Shown here one piece after another: positions 8,645 through 16,622 of a stretch of DNA of 49,837 nt. The translations under genes were made by a program, and so were the position numbers. Source of the stretch: JAEZVV01 sp036652035 (lineage in GTDB: Bacteria > Pseudomonadota > Gammaproteobacteria > Burkholderiales > Burkholderiaceae_F). Position 1 is the first letter of the stretch. Every line of letters begins with the position of its first letter. The stretch spans positions 1 through 49,837 of the forward strand of contig JAVVWR010000016.1 in NCBI GenBank assembly GCA_036652035.1, written 5' to 3'. The notes beneath the pieces are model-generated. The model saw nothing but the letters and a program-made list of their open reading frames with translations. It made no database searches and was not told where the DNA came from.

Positions 8645-9607
8645 ATGAAGCTCAACCGCATCACCACCGTCAGCGCCACGCTCGCNNNNNNNNNNNNNNN
8701 NNNNNNNNNNNNNNNNNNNNNNNNNNNNNNNNNNNNNNNNNNNNNNNNNNNNNNNNNNNNNNNNNNNNNNNNNNNNNNNNNNNNNTTCGACAGCTCTCCG
8801 GGCGGAGTGACGCCGCCGACGCTTCCCACCGCGCCGCAGATCGACAGCAGCAACTACCTTCTTGCGTTTGGCGTGACGAGCGTCGCCCTGGCCCGCGCCG
8901 ATCTGCTGCAAGACGCCACCGACACCGCGTTCGCTGCCGCGCTCAGCCTCAACTTTCAAGCCGGCACGGTCGCCTGCGCCAAGCGCGGCTCGATCGCGGT
9001 CGCCCTGATCGGCAACGGTCTGCGTTTCGAATTCTCCGGCTGCGATGACGGCCGCCACGTCTACGACAGCGGCGTGCTCGAAGCCCGCGCGCTCAAGAGC
9101 AGCCACTTTGCCGACCAGACCCTGCTCACGTCCGGCGAATTCACGGCAGTCAATCTTGGCTACTTCATCGCCTATCCCGTCAAACCCGATGAGCCGACCG
9201 AAGTTGCCCATGGCGCGGTCACGGTGCGTCGGGCAGCCGACCTGAGCCGCGCCCTCTCTGGCCAGTTTTCTGTGCTGCGGCTAGGCCGCGCCGACACCTA
9301 CACCGATCTCGCCCTCGGGCGCTCCGCGCCGGATGCCAATGGCAATACCCGCCCGGCGCTTGGACAGGTAAGAATCGATTCGCCACGTTTTCCGTTCCAG
9401 CCGCTGGAAGCCGGCGTGACTTTCACCGCCATCATCGCGCGCGCCCCCGACGGCTCTTACCTCGAAGTCACCGACGCCAGCGCCGGCACCGCAGCGGCCT
9501 ATCTGATGCGGATCTACCGCGGCGCTGGCGACACCGCTCAGTTGAGCAAGTCCTGGCTGGTCAATGAGCAGCCGATCAAGGACGCGCTGGCCGCCGCTCT
9601 GAAATAG
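8645..9607 (+). CDS. Secreted or lipoprotein-like hypothetical protein, interrupted by a gap
   Basis: The N-terminus (MKLNRITTVSATLA) looks like the start of a signal peptide and runs into 100 N at 8686-8785. After the gap the same frame continues for about 270 residues, with a Pro/Thr-rich linker (SPGGVTPPTLPTAP) and a beta-rich domain that contains two cysteines (AKRGS and GCDDG regions) and ends in ALAAALK. The linker just after the signal region is typical of betaproteobacterial lipoproteins. I do not recognise the family. Because the true gap length is unknown, the reading frame across it and the total length are not secure. Confidence 0.6.
   Translation: MKLNRITTVSATLXXXXXXXXXXXXXXXXXXXXXXXXXXXXXXXXXXFDSSPGGVTPPTLPTAPQIDSSNYLLAFGVTSVALARADLLQDATDTAFAAALSLNFQAGTVACAKRGSIAVALIGNGLRFEFSGCDDGRHVYDSGVLEARALKSSHFADQTLLTSGEFTAVNLGYFIAYPVKPDEPTEVAHGAVTVRRAADLSRALSGQFSVLRLGRADTYTDLALGRSAPDANGNTRPALGQVRIDSPRFPFQPLEAGVTFTAIIARAPDGSYLEVTDASAGTAAAYLMRIYRGAGDTAQLSKSWLVNEQPIKDALAAALK
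8686..8785. other. Assembly gap (100 N)
   Basis: Exactly 100 unknown bases, the conventional placeholder for a scaffold gap. It falls right after the signal-peptide start of the 8645 gene, where a glycine-rich lipoprotein linker would be expected. Confidence 0.98.
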
Positions 9608-9799
9608 GACACCACGTCACGCACCCAAGAATGACGCCAAGCCACCGAGACAAGACCTTGTCGATTCACAATAATCGACCTTCAATGAGCGACATCCGGA
9701 TTGACCGACCCGAACCGCGAGATGAGGCTGATGACAACGACCTTTGCTTCGCCCTGCCACCGCATCAATCGACTTGGGTGCGACACAAGGAGATGAGCC

Positions 9800-10225
9800 A
9801 TGAAAGCCAACCGTAACTCTCAGACCCTGCTCCACTTCGGCGCTGTCACCTTCACTGCCTTGCTGGTGACAGCCTGTGGCGGTGGCAGNNNNNNNNNNNN
9901 NNNNNNNNNNNNNNNNNNNNNNNNNNNNNNNNNNNNNNNNNNNNNNNNNNNNNNNNNNNNNNNNNNNNNNNNNNNNNNNNNNNNNNNNCTCGACTTCAAC
10001 TTGACAACGATTACCGTCGCCGGCGAGATGCTGCCGGTGATCACCATGACTGCGGCCGATGGTTCGCGCGTGGTCACCTCCACTCTGGCCAACGCTAGCG
10101 CTATCCACCCGGCGCAACTGCGCTTTGACGTTTACGCCGCCGGCAGCGCCACTCCGTTTTTTAGCGATAGCTTGCCGGCGAGCGATGGCAGATATACCGC
10201 CGCCCTCGCCCGCGCTCTGCAGTGA
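9800..10225 (+). CDS. Putative lipoprotein, interrupted by a gap
   Basis: The N-terminus is a lipoprotein signal: a basic start (MKANRN), a hydrophobic core, and the lipobox LVTAC followed by GGGS, at which point 100 N begin. After the gap come about 78 residues in frame (LDFNLTTITVAGEM to the end), rich in Thr/Ala, ending AALARALQ. The C-terminal segment is similar in style to that of the 8645 gene (ALAAALK), so the two may be relatives, though too little is left to prove it. An AGGAG ribosome site lies upstream at about 9788. Its end almost touches the converging oxidoreductase operon at 10227. Confidence 0.6.
   Translation: MKANRNSQTLLHFGAVTFTALLVTACGGGXXXXXXXXXXXXXXXXXXXXXXXXXXXXXXXXXXLDFNLTTITVAGEMLPVITMTAADGSRVVTSTLANASAIHPAQLRFDVYAAGSATPFFSDSLPASDGRYTAALARALQ
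9889..9988. other. Assembly gap (100 N)
   Basis: A second gap of exactly 100 N. It starts immediately after the Cys-Gly-Gly-Gly-Ser of a lipobox, which points to a glycine/serine repeat that could not be assembled. Confidence 0.98.
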
Positions 10226-10226
10226 A

Positions 10227-11849
10227 TCAGATCGCTTCGCGCTCCATATTGATCGCGCCGCAAGGGCATTCGGCCACGCACACGCCGCAGCCCTTGCAGT
10301 AGTCGTAGTTGAATTCGAAGCGCTGGCCGGGCCCGAGCTTGATCACCGCGTTGTCAGGGCACACGCCGTAGCAGTTGTCGCACTCGAAGCAGTTGCCGCA
10401 TGAGAGGCAGCGGCGCGCCTCGAACAAGGCGTTGGTTTCGGTCAAGCCCCCTTGCACTTCGTCGAAGCTCGACTGCCGGCGCACGATATCGAGCATCGGC
10501 CGCACGGTCTTGGGCGCATCGGCGTAATACCAGGGGTTGAGCTTGTCGAAGCTGGCGAGCTCGTGTTTGGCCGGCGTCTGATAGGCGCCACCGCGCAGCC
10601 AGGCGTCGATGTTGCGCGCGGCCTTCTTGCCGTGCCCGATCGCCACCGTCACGTTGCGCTCGGCCGGCACCATGTCGCCGCCGGCAAAGATGCCGGCATA
10701 GCCCGTCATCATCTGGGTATCGACCTTAACCACGCCATTCTTGACCTGCAGGCCGGGAACCCCGTCGAGCAGGCCGAGATCGACATCCTGGCCCAGGGCC
10801 AGCACCAGGGTGTCGGCGGCAATGGTTTCGAACTCGCCGGTCGGCTGCGGGAAGCCCTTGTCGTCGAGCGCCATCTTCTCGATTCGCAACTCCTTCTGGC
10901 CGGCCTGGGCGATGGTTGAAAGCCACTTCACCATCACGCCTTCCTGCAGCGCTTCCTCGACTTCAAAGTCGTGCGCCGGCATCCGGTCCCGGGTGCGGCG
11001 GTAGACGATGATGGGCTCGGCCCCCATGCGGCGGGCGGTGCGCGCCACGTCGATCGCGGTATTGCCGCCGCCGTAGACCACCACGCGGCGGCCGAGCATG
11101 GGCTGGTCCTCGCCTTCCATCGAACGCAAGAGCGACACGGCGTCGAGCATGTGGGTGGCGTCACCCGCCGGAATGAAGGCGCGGCGGCCGATGTGCGCTC
11201 CCACCGCCAGAAAGGCGGCGTCAAAGCCACCCGCCTTCATGGTGACCAGAATGTCATCGACCTTGGTATTGAGCTCGACCGTCACTCCCATGGCGAGAAC
11301 GCGGTTCATCTCGGCTTCGAGCACTTCGCGCGGCAGGCGGTACTTCGGGATGCCGAATCGCATCATCCCGCCCAGCAACGGACCGGCCTCGATCACGTGA
11401 ACCGCGTGTCCCAAGCGTCGCAAGTGGTAGGCCGCGCTCATCCCCGACGGGCCGGCGCCGACCACCAGGACCTTCTTGCCGCTTTCCTTGGCCGGCGCAG
11501 CAAAAGTCCAGCCGAGCTTGTTCGCCTGGTCGCCGAGAAAGCGTTCGACCGAATTGATGCCGACCGCTTCGTCGAGCTGGCCGCGATTGCACGCCGTTTC
11601 GCACGAGTGGTAGCAGACCCGGCCCATGATCGCGGGAAAAGGGTTGTCGCGGGTCAGGTGGCGCCACGCCGCTTCGTAGTGGCCGCCCTCGGCGTGAAAC
11701 AGCCAGCCCTGGATGTCTTCACCCGCCGGGCACTGGGCGTTGCACGGCGGCAGCCGGTCAAGATAGACCGGCTTTTCGGTGCGCCACGAGCCGGTCTTGT
11801 TGGCGAGTGACGAGCCGACGTCGAGCGTGATTGCAAAAGGTTTTTCCAT
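10227..11849 (-). CDS. NAD(P)/FAD oxidoreductase subunit fused to a 2x[4Fe-4S] ferredoxin domain (2-oxoacid oxidoreductase partner)
   Basis: A 540-residue electron-transfer subunit. The N-terminal Fer4_20-type Fe-S segment has PPCNAQCPAGEDIQGW and RVCYHSCETACNRGQ, as in glutamate synthase small subunits. FAD binding is shown by VLVVGAGPSGMSAAYHL (about 127-143) and NAD(P) binding by VVVYGGGNTAIDVARTARRMG. The C-terminal PorD/PadF-like region has eight or more cysteines in RRCLSCGNCFECDNCYGVCP and YCKGCGVCVAECPCGA. It should pass electrons between NAD(P) and the catalytic subunits encoded just upstream (11-bp spacing). A PadF-like ferredoxin joined to a PadH-like flavoprotein in one chain is a reasonable reading. 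The direction of electron flow cannot be read from sequence. Confidence 0.9.
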   Translation of the reverse strand: MEKPFAITLDVGSSLANKTGSWRTEKPVYLDRLPPCNAQCPAGEDIQGWLFHAEGGHYEAAWRHLTRDNPFPAIMGRVCYHSCETACNRGQLDEAVGINSVERFLGDQANKLGWTFAAPAKESGKKVLVVGAGPSGMSAAYHLRRLGHAVHVIEAGPLLGGMMRFGIPKYRLPREVLEAEMNRVLAMGVTVELNTKVDDILVTMKAGGFDAAFLAVGAHIGRRAFIPAGDATHMLDAVSLLRSMEGEDQPMLGRRVVVYGGGNTAIDVARTARRMGAEPIIVYRRTRDRMPAHDFEVEEALQEGVMVKWLSTIAQAGQKELRIEKMALDDKGFPQPTGEFETIAADTLVLALGQDVDLGLLDGVPGLQVKNGVVKVDTQMMTGYAGIFAGGDMVPAERNVTVAIGHGKKAARNIDAWLRGGAYQTPAKHELASFDKLNPWYYADAPKTVRPMLDIVRRQSSFDEVQGGLTETNALFEARRCLSCGNCFECDNCYGVCPDNAVIKLGPGQRFEFNYDYCKGCGVCVAECPCGAINMEREAI

Positions 11850-11860
11850 CGTCGGTCTCC

Positions 11861-12922
11861 TTAGACGCGAGCCGCGCGTTCGTCCGCCTGCACCGGCGTC
11901 GGGATGGGCTCGCTCGCGTCTCCACCCAGCAGGCCGAACTTGCGGATATTGCTGTCGGCAATCGCCTGCAGGCGGGCCAGCGCCGCGCCGTCGCCCTTGG
12001 CGCCAAACAGGTGAGCGAAGCGCTTCTGCGGCTTGAGATATTCCTCAACCGGCGTCGGGCGGCGGATCGCCGAGACCCGGGTCACTTCGCCGTATTCGGC
12101 TTCGAACACGGGGAAAAGACCGGTTTCCTTGGCCAGACGAGCAAGCTTGATCGTGTCTTTTGAGGCCGCCCCCCAGCCGAGCGGACAAGGAACAAGGATG
12201 TGGAGGTAACGCGCGCCGCGAAACTGCATGGCGCGCTCAACCTTGGCTTCGAGATCGTGCAGATCGGCCACGGTGGCGGTGGCCACATAGGGAATGCCGT
12301 GCGCCATCGCGATCAGCGGCACGTTCTTGCCCTGGCCGAAGGTGTTGCCAGGGTGGGGGCCGACCGCCTGGGTGGTGGCGGTGCGGGCGGTGGGTGGCGT
12401 GGCCGAACTGCGCTGCACGCCGGTGTTCATATAGGCCTCGTTGTCGTAGCAAATGTAGAGCACGTCATCGTTGCGCTCGAACATGCCCGACAGGCAACCA
12501 AAACCGATGTCGGTGGTGCCGCCGTCGCCGCCCTGGGCGATCACTCGCGTCGCAGCGTTGCCGCCCTTGGCGGCCTTGACCTTGAGCGCCGCGGCAATGC
12601 CGGTGGCCACCGCCGCAGTATTGCCAAAGAGCGAGTGCAGCCACGGAATCTGCCACGAGGTTTCGGGGTAAGGCGTGGAGAAAACCTCGAGGCAGCCGGT
12701 CGCGTTGGCGGCGATCAGCTGGCGATCGGTGGCTCGCATCGCGGCGTCGATCGCGTAACGGGCGCCGAGCGCCTCGCCGCAGCCCTGGCAGGCGCGGTGG
12801 CCGGAGTTGAGCGAATTGGTCCGCTCCATCGAGGCCTGCACCGAGCGCTGTTCGGGCGCGAGCAGGCGGTTGCCGACGGTGAAGGTGCCGGTCTGGTAGA
12901 ACTTGATCGTGGTCTCGGGCAT
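11861..12922 (-). CDS. 2-oxoacid:acceptor oxidoreductase, beta subunit (TPP-binding)
   Basis: A 353-residue beta subunit of the pyruvate/2-oxoacid:ferredoxin oxidoreductase family. It binds thiamine diphosphate and a [4Fe-4S] cluster. Cluster ligands are in RACQGCGEALGARYA and NATGCLEVFSTPYP. The TPP motif runs from GGDGGTTDIGFGCLSG to CYDNEAYMNTGVQRSSATP. The protein is longer than two-subunit KorB and fits PorB/PadI-type enzymes. It lies 9 bp after the alpha gene and 11 bp before the NAD(P)/FAD gene, so the three are co-transcribed. Substrate candidates are pyruvate, phenylglyoxylate or branched-chain 2-oxoacids; sequence inspection does not decide. Confidence 0.92.
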   Translation of the reverse strand: MPETTIKFYQTGTFTVGNRLLAPEQRSVQASMERTNSLNSGHRACQGCGEALGARYAIDAAMRATDRQLIAANATGCLEVFSTPYPETSWQIPWLHSLFGNTAAVATGIAAALKVKAAKGGNAATRVIAQGGDGGTTDIGFGCLSGMFERNDDVLYICYDNEAYMNTGVQRSSATPPTARTATTQAVGPHPGNTFGQGKNVPLIAMAHGIPYVATATVADLHDLEAKVERAMQFRGARYLHILVPCPLGWGAASKDTIKLARLAKETGLFPVFEAEYGEVTRVSAIRRPTPVEEYLKPQKRFAHLFGAKGDGAALARLQAIADSNIRKFGLLGGDASEPIPTPVQADERAARV

Positions 12923-12931
12923 GGCGTCCTC

Positions 12932-14185
12932 TCAGCTCACACGGGCGGCCACGGCGCCGACGTCGCGCAACAAGGCTTCGGCGATCGGGCCGGTGCGGCG
13001 TTTTTCTCGCTCGCGCTGCAGGTGGCGCTCGACCATGCCGGTATCGAGGTCCATGAAGCTCACCCGCTCGAGCTGATCGGCAAGCGCCGCGTTCAAGGTC
13101 CGGTGCAGGCTGGCCTTGGTGATCGAGCGGCCACCCAGGCCGGCGATCACGGTATAGCCCTTGACCTCGATCCCGCTCATGGCCATTCGCACATCGGTGG
13201 CGACGATGCCGCCGATCCCTACCGCCAGGCTCTTCTCGATCACGACGATGCGCTTGGCGTGTTGCAGCGCGGCTCGCACCGCGGCGAGCGGGAAGGGGCG
13301 GAAGCTCTTGATGCCGAGCACGCCGATCCTGACCCCGGCGTCCCGCATCTCGTCGACCGTGTCCTTGATCGTTCCCAGCACCGAGCCCAGGGCCACCACG
13401 ATGGTGTCGGCATCCTCGGTGCGGTAGGTCTGGACCAGCCCGCCCGAGTCGCGGCCAAAGACCTGCTTGAAGTCGGCGGCGATTCCTGGAATCAGATCAA
13501 GCGCCTGCATCTGCTTGGCATGCGCCAGGTAGCGCACTTCCATGAAGGCTTCGGGGCCGACCATGGCGCCGATCGACACCGGCTCGGCCGGGTCGAGCAC
13601 TTGCCGCGGCTCATAGGGCGGCAGGAAGGCGTCGACCTGCGCCTGCTCGGGAATGTCGAGCCGCTCGAAGGCGTGGGTGAGGATGTAGCCGTCCATGCAC
13701 ACCATCACCGGCAGGCTCAATTCCTCGGCCAGACGGAAAGCCTGGATGTGAAGGTCGAGCGCTTCCTGGTTGGTCTCGGCAAAGAGCTGGATCCAGCCGC
13801 AGTCGCGCTGGCTCATGGAATCGGAATGGTCGTTCCAGATATTGATCGGCGCGCCCAGCGCGCGGTTGGCCACCGTCATCACGATCGGCAAGCCCAGGCC
13901 CGAGGCGTTGTAGACCGCCTCGGCCATGAAGAGCAGGCCTTGGCTGGCGGTTGCGGTGTAGGCGCGAGCGCCGGCGGCCGAAGCGCCGATCGCCACGCTC
14001 ATCGCCGCGAACTCGCTCTCGACGTTGACGAACTCGCAGTCGGTGAGCTGGCCCTTCTTCACCAGCGCGCCCACCCCTTCGACGATATGGGTCTGAGGCG
14101 AGATCGGATACGCGCAGATCACTTCCGGCCGGCACAAGGCCACGGCCTCGGCCACCGCCTGCGATCCCTCGATCTGCTTAAGCAT
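12932..14185 (-). CDS. 2-oxoacid:acceptor oxidoreductase, alpha subunit
   Basis: A 417-residue alpha subunit with the pyrimidine-binding and transketolase C-terminal domains of the PorA family. Seen: CAYPISPQTHIVEGVGALVKKG near the N-terminus, EFAAMSVAIGASAAGARAYTATASQGL, and the PINIWNDHSDSMSQRDCGWIQL segment. The start MLKQIEGSQAV (14185) overlaps the gamma gene by 8 bp, indicating translational coupling. An open frame extends further upstream, but only this start fits homologues and spacing. It partners the gamma, beta and NAD(P)/FAD subunits. The SDSM..RD region is of the PadG/PorA kind found in aromatic-degrading betaproteobacteria. Confidence 0.92.
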   Translation of the reverse strand: MLKQIEGSQAVAEAVALCRPEVICAYPISPQTHIVEGVGALVKKGQLTDCEFVNVESEFAAMSVAIGASAAGARAYTATASQGLLFMAEAVYNASGLGLPIVMTVANRALGAPINIWNDHSDSMSQRDCGWIQLFAETNQEALDLHIQAFRLAEELSLPVMVCMDGYILTHAFERLDIPEQAQVDAFLPPYEPRQVLDPAEPVSIGAMVGPEAFMEVRYLAHAKQMQALDLIPGIAADFKQVFGRDSGGLVQTYRTEDADTIVVALGSVLGTIKDTVDEMRDAGVRIGVLGIKSFRPFPLAAVRAALQHAKRIVVIEKSLAVGIGGIVATDVRMAMSGIEVKGYTVIAGLGGRSITKASLHRTLNAALADQLERVSFMDLDTGMVERHLQREREKRRTGPIAEALLRDVGAVAARVS

Positions 14186-14759
14186 GGGTCGCCCCCTCGA
14201 TTTCTTTTTGCACGAAGTCAAACGCCGCCTGCGCCACGTCGGCGTTGGCCTGGGCGATCTTGCCGGCAAAGCGTTCGCCATAAGCCGCCTGGACCGAGGC
14301 GAGCGAGATCTTTCCGCTCATCGCCGCAAAGCCGGCAAGCAGGGCCGCGCCCGGCAGGGGCCGACCGATGTACTGCATCGCGAACTGGGTGGCGGGAACC
14401 AGCATCACCCGGCCGCGCGGCAGGCGTTCGACCAGATCGTCAAGACCGAGCTCGGCGATCGAATGCGAGCTATTGATCAAGACGTAACCCTGCGGACTCA
14501 AGCCCTGGAACACGTCGACCTGGTGCAGCAGAGTGCGGTCCTGGACCAGCACCGCGTCGGGCTCGACAATCGGTTCGCGCAAGCGGATCTCTTTGTCGTC
14601 GATCCGAGCGAACGCCATCACCGGCGCGCCGGTGCGCTCGGAACCGAAACTTGGAAACGCCTGGGCGAAATGCCCTTCAGTGAAAGCCGCAAGCGACAGC
14701 ATTTCGGCCGCGGTCACCACCCCCTGGCCGCCGCGGCCATGTATGCGGATCTGGAACAT
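14178..14759 (-). CDS. 2-oxoacid:acceptor oxidoreductase, gamma subunit
   Basis: A 193-residue gamma subunit of the PFOR/VOR family, the domain that helps bind coenzyme A. The N-terminus FQIRIHGRGGQGVVTAAEML is diagnostic, followed by AQAFPSFGSERTGAPVMAFARI. The start ATG at 14759 is preceded by a strong GGAGGA ribosome site, and the frame upstream of it has no support. It is the first gene of the operon gamma-alpha-beta-NAD(P)/FAD. The 208 bp upstream (14760-14967), shared with the divergent DUF1289 gene, should hold the promoter, though I see no clear consensus. Confidence 0.92.
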   Translation of the reverse strand: MFQIRIHGRGGQGVVTAAEMLSLAAFTEGHFAQAFPSFGSERTGAPVMAFARIDDKEIRLREPIVEPDAVLVQDRTLLHQVDVFQGLSPQGYVLINSSHSIAELGLDDLVERLPRGRVMLVPATQFAMQYIGRPLPGAALLAGFAAMSGKISLASVQAAYGERFAGKIAQANADVAQAAFDFVQKEIEGATHA

Positions 14760-14967
14760 CGTCTCCTCCGTCGCATTTTCAGTGAACCGCCATATTGTGC
14801 AGGCCCTCGCCAACGCGGCTGATTCGCATCAAGCGCAGGCGCTCAACGCAGGGTCAAGCCGCGCGGGCGCTGATGATTGCGCAACACGCCGGGCCGGTGC
14901 CACGAACAACGCCAAGCCGAAGCCGCACGCGATCAGCTGACCGCGCGATGCGAGAATCGGCCGCACC

Positions 14968-15180
14968 ATGAAGCCCCGCCACTCCCCACTCCCACCTCAC
15001 CCCGCCGCGCACGGGCCGGTGCCATCGCCCTGCCTCTCGGTGTGCCGCATGGAAGCGGCGAGCGGCCTGTGCGAAGGCTGCCTGCGCACGCTCGACGAAA
15101 TCGCCGGCTGGTCGCGCGACTCCGACGACCAGAAGCGCGCCGTCTGGGCCCGGATCGAAGCGCGCCGCGCCGCGGCCTGA
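14968..15180 (+). CDS. DUF1289 domain protein
   Basis: A 70-residue protein with the DUF1289 signature PCLSVCRMEAASGLCEGCLRTLDEI followed by W and a KRAVWARI end. The four conserved cysteines (C-x3-C-x8-C-x2-C) suggest an Fe-S or zinc site, but the function of the family is unknown. The 20-residue Pro/His-rich N-terminus before the domain may be over-long. It is divergent from the oxidoreductase operon and 19 bp before the next gene. Confidence 0.85.
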   Translation: MKPRHSPLPPHPAAHGPVPSPCLSVCRMEAASGLCEGCLRTLDEIAGWSRDSDDQKRAVWARIEARRAAA

Positions 15181-15199
15181 GCGCTGTTATCGTCGCGCC

Positions 15200-15625
15200 A
15201 TGTCACCCTTCGATGCTTCCGCTGCCGTGAGCGGACCGGCCTACGGCCGCTTTGCCCGCTTCTTCACCACGACGCTGATGGTCGCGCTCGCCGCTCTGTC
15301 AATCCGCGTGCTGTGGCGCACCGAGGGCTGGATCAGCTCCGACGCCTTCTGGCTGCTCGGCCTGACCGCGATCGCCGTCGCCAGCTCGTGGTGGCAGATG
15401 CTCACCAGCACCACGACCATCGACGCCCGAGGGATCCGTCAGAGCGGCTGGATCGAGAAGGCCATGAGCTGGGACGAAGTGGTCGCCGCCCGCGTAATCA
15501 CGCCGCGCCTGGCGCCACGCCTGATGGTCAAGGCCAGACTGGGACGACCGCGCGCCTTTCACGCCGGCAGCGCCGAGCTGGCCACGGCCTTCGCCCGGAT
15601 CGCCACCCACTACCGCAAGCCCTGA
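15200..15625 (+). CDS. Small membrane protein with PH-like (bPH) domain
   Basis: A 141-residue protein with two hydrophobic segments (about residues 24-40 and 50-66), then a soluble part starting STTTIDARGIRQSGWIEKAMSWDEVVAARV. That pattern, a beta-strand-rich unit with an 'I..gi.q....kk..i.WdeI..' core, is what bacterial PH-like domains show. Function unknown. It sits between DUF1289 and the broken metallo-beta-lactamase-fold gene with 2 bp to the latter. Confidence 0.65.
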   Translation: MSPFDASAAVSGPAYGRFARFFTTTLMVALAALSIRVLWRTEGWISSDAFWLLGLTAIAVASSWWQMLTSTTTIDARGIRQSGWIEKAMSWDEVVAARVITPRLAPRLMVKARLGRPRAFHAGSAELATAFARIATHYRKP

Positions 15626-15627
15626 CC

Positions 15628-16061
15628 ATGAACCCGCCGGCCGCTCTCGACCCGCGGCTGCCGCCCTCGCTGATCGTATTTCTGATTTCGGCCGACGCGC
15701 TGTGGCAGCACGGCTTTGGCGTGATCTTTCCCGAGCTCGACGGCTGTCGATCATCGAGCGGCTGGCGCCACGGATCGTGATTCCCGGCCACGGCGCAGTG
15801 TTCACCAACGTGACCGCAGACCCGGCACGCAACGCCCGCAACGCGGCGCGCGCGCGGCTCAAGTTCCATCGGCTCGCGGTGCAGCGCTGCTCGGTACTTG
15901 AACTGATCGCGCATCCGCGCAAAGCCCGCTACTTTGAGCGGATCAACCGAGACTATTTCGGACTGAGCTTCGATGCTTTCGTCCACCGTCTCATCCGCGA
16001 CCTCGTTGGCAGCGGCGCCGCCGTCTTGCACAACGAGGCGCTGTTCAACGTCGATGCCTGA
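15628..16061 (+). pseudogene. Decayed metallo-beta-lactamase-fold hydrolase
   Basis: The reading begins with a family N-terminus (MNPPAALDPRLPPSLIVFL), then jumps straight to what is normally a late segment (ISADALWQHGFGVIFPELDG). Near 15745 the frame changes by one and continues as LSIIERLAPRIVIPGHGAVF, running to a normal C-terminus at 16061. The whole middle, including the HxHxDH metal motif, is missing. So there are at least two deletions, one large and in frame and one that shifts the frame. The gene cannot encode an active hydrolase. From 15702 an ORF of 119 residues could still be translated. An assembly error is an alternative to true decay. Confidence 0.75.
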
Positions 16062-16067
16062 GGTCTT

Positions 16068-16622
16068 ATGCGCTCACTGCTTCCCCTCCTGCTCACCATC
16101 CTGGCCCTGGCCGGCTGTTCTACCCCCGGCCCGATCCCTGGCGGCAGCCCCGATGCGCCGCGGGTGACTCCGCCTGCCATAGGCCTCTTTTCGAAAATCG
16201 CCGCGCCCGACCACACCCGCCCGGTGCTGCAGCTGCGCGCCCGCGGCGTGCAGATCTTCCGCTGCGAGCGCGACAAGGAAGGCTGGTACTGGGTGTTCCG
16301 CCAACCCGAGGCCCAGTTGCTCGACTCGAACGAGCGTCCGGTCGGCCGTCATGGCGCGGGCTTTTCCTTTGATCACGCCGACGGCAGCCGCCTCACCGGC
16401 CAGGTCCAGTCCTGGCAGGACGCCCCCGATCCGGCAGGCGACCTCAAATGGCTGCTGCTCGTCACCCGCTCGGCCGGCCGTGGCGCCTTTGCTGGCGTCA
16501 CTCATGTGCAGCGCGTCAACACCCAGGGCGGCCAGCCTCTGGCGGGCTGCGAAGCGGCACAGTCCAGGCAGTTGCTGCGCGTGCCGTTCGAGGCCGATTT
16601 CGTGTTCTTCAAGCCGCGCTGA
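16068..16622 (+). CDS. DUF3455 domain lipoprotein
   Basis: A 184-residue protein with a lipoprotein signal (lipobox LALAGC, Cys at about 17) and a DUF3455 domain. Domain marks are GVQIFRCE, WYWVFRQPEAQLLDSNERPVG, GRHGAGFSFDHADGSRLTGQV, LKWLLLVTRSAG, VTHVQRVNTQGGQPLAGC and the closing VPFEADFVFFK. It should be anchored in the outer or inner membrane, facing the periplasm. Function unknown. It ends in a one-base overlap with the ion-channel gene. Confidence 0.88.
   Translation: MRSLLPLLLTILALAGCSTPGPIPGGSPDAPRVTPPAIGLFSKIAAPDHTRPVLQLRARGVQIFRCERDKEGWYWVFRQPEAQLLDSNERPVGRHGAGFSFDHADGSRLTGQVQSWQDAPDPAGDLKWLLLVTRSAGRGAFAGVTHVQRVNTQGGQPLAGCEAAQSRQLLRVPFEADFVFFKPR

Noticed and set aside
9631..9816. 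Possible 61-residue gene between the two gapped exported-protein genes
   Set aside because: It has no ribosome site, a charged composition without pattern, and overlaps the next start.
12200..14476. Long plus-strand open frame over the 2-oxoacid oxidoreductase genes
   Set aside because: It is antisense to subunits with clear motifs and shows only biased composition.
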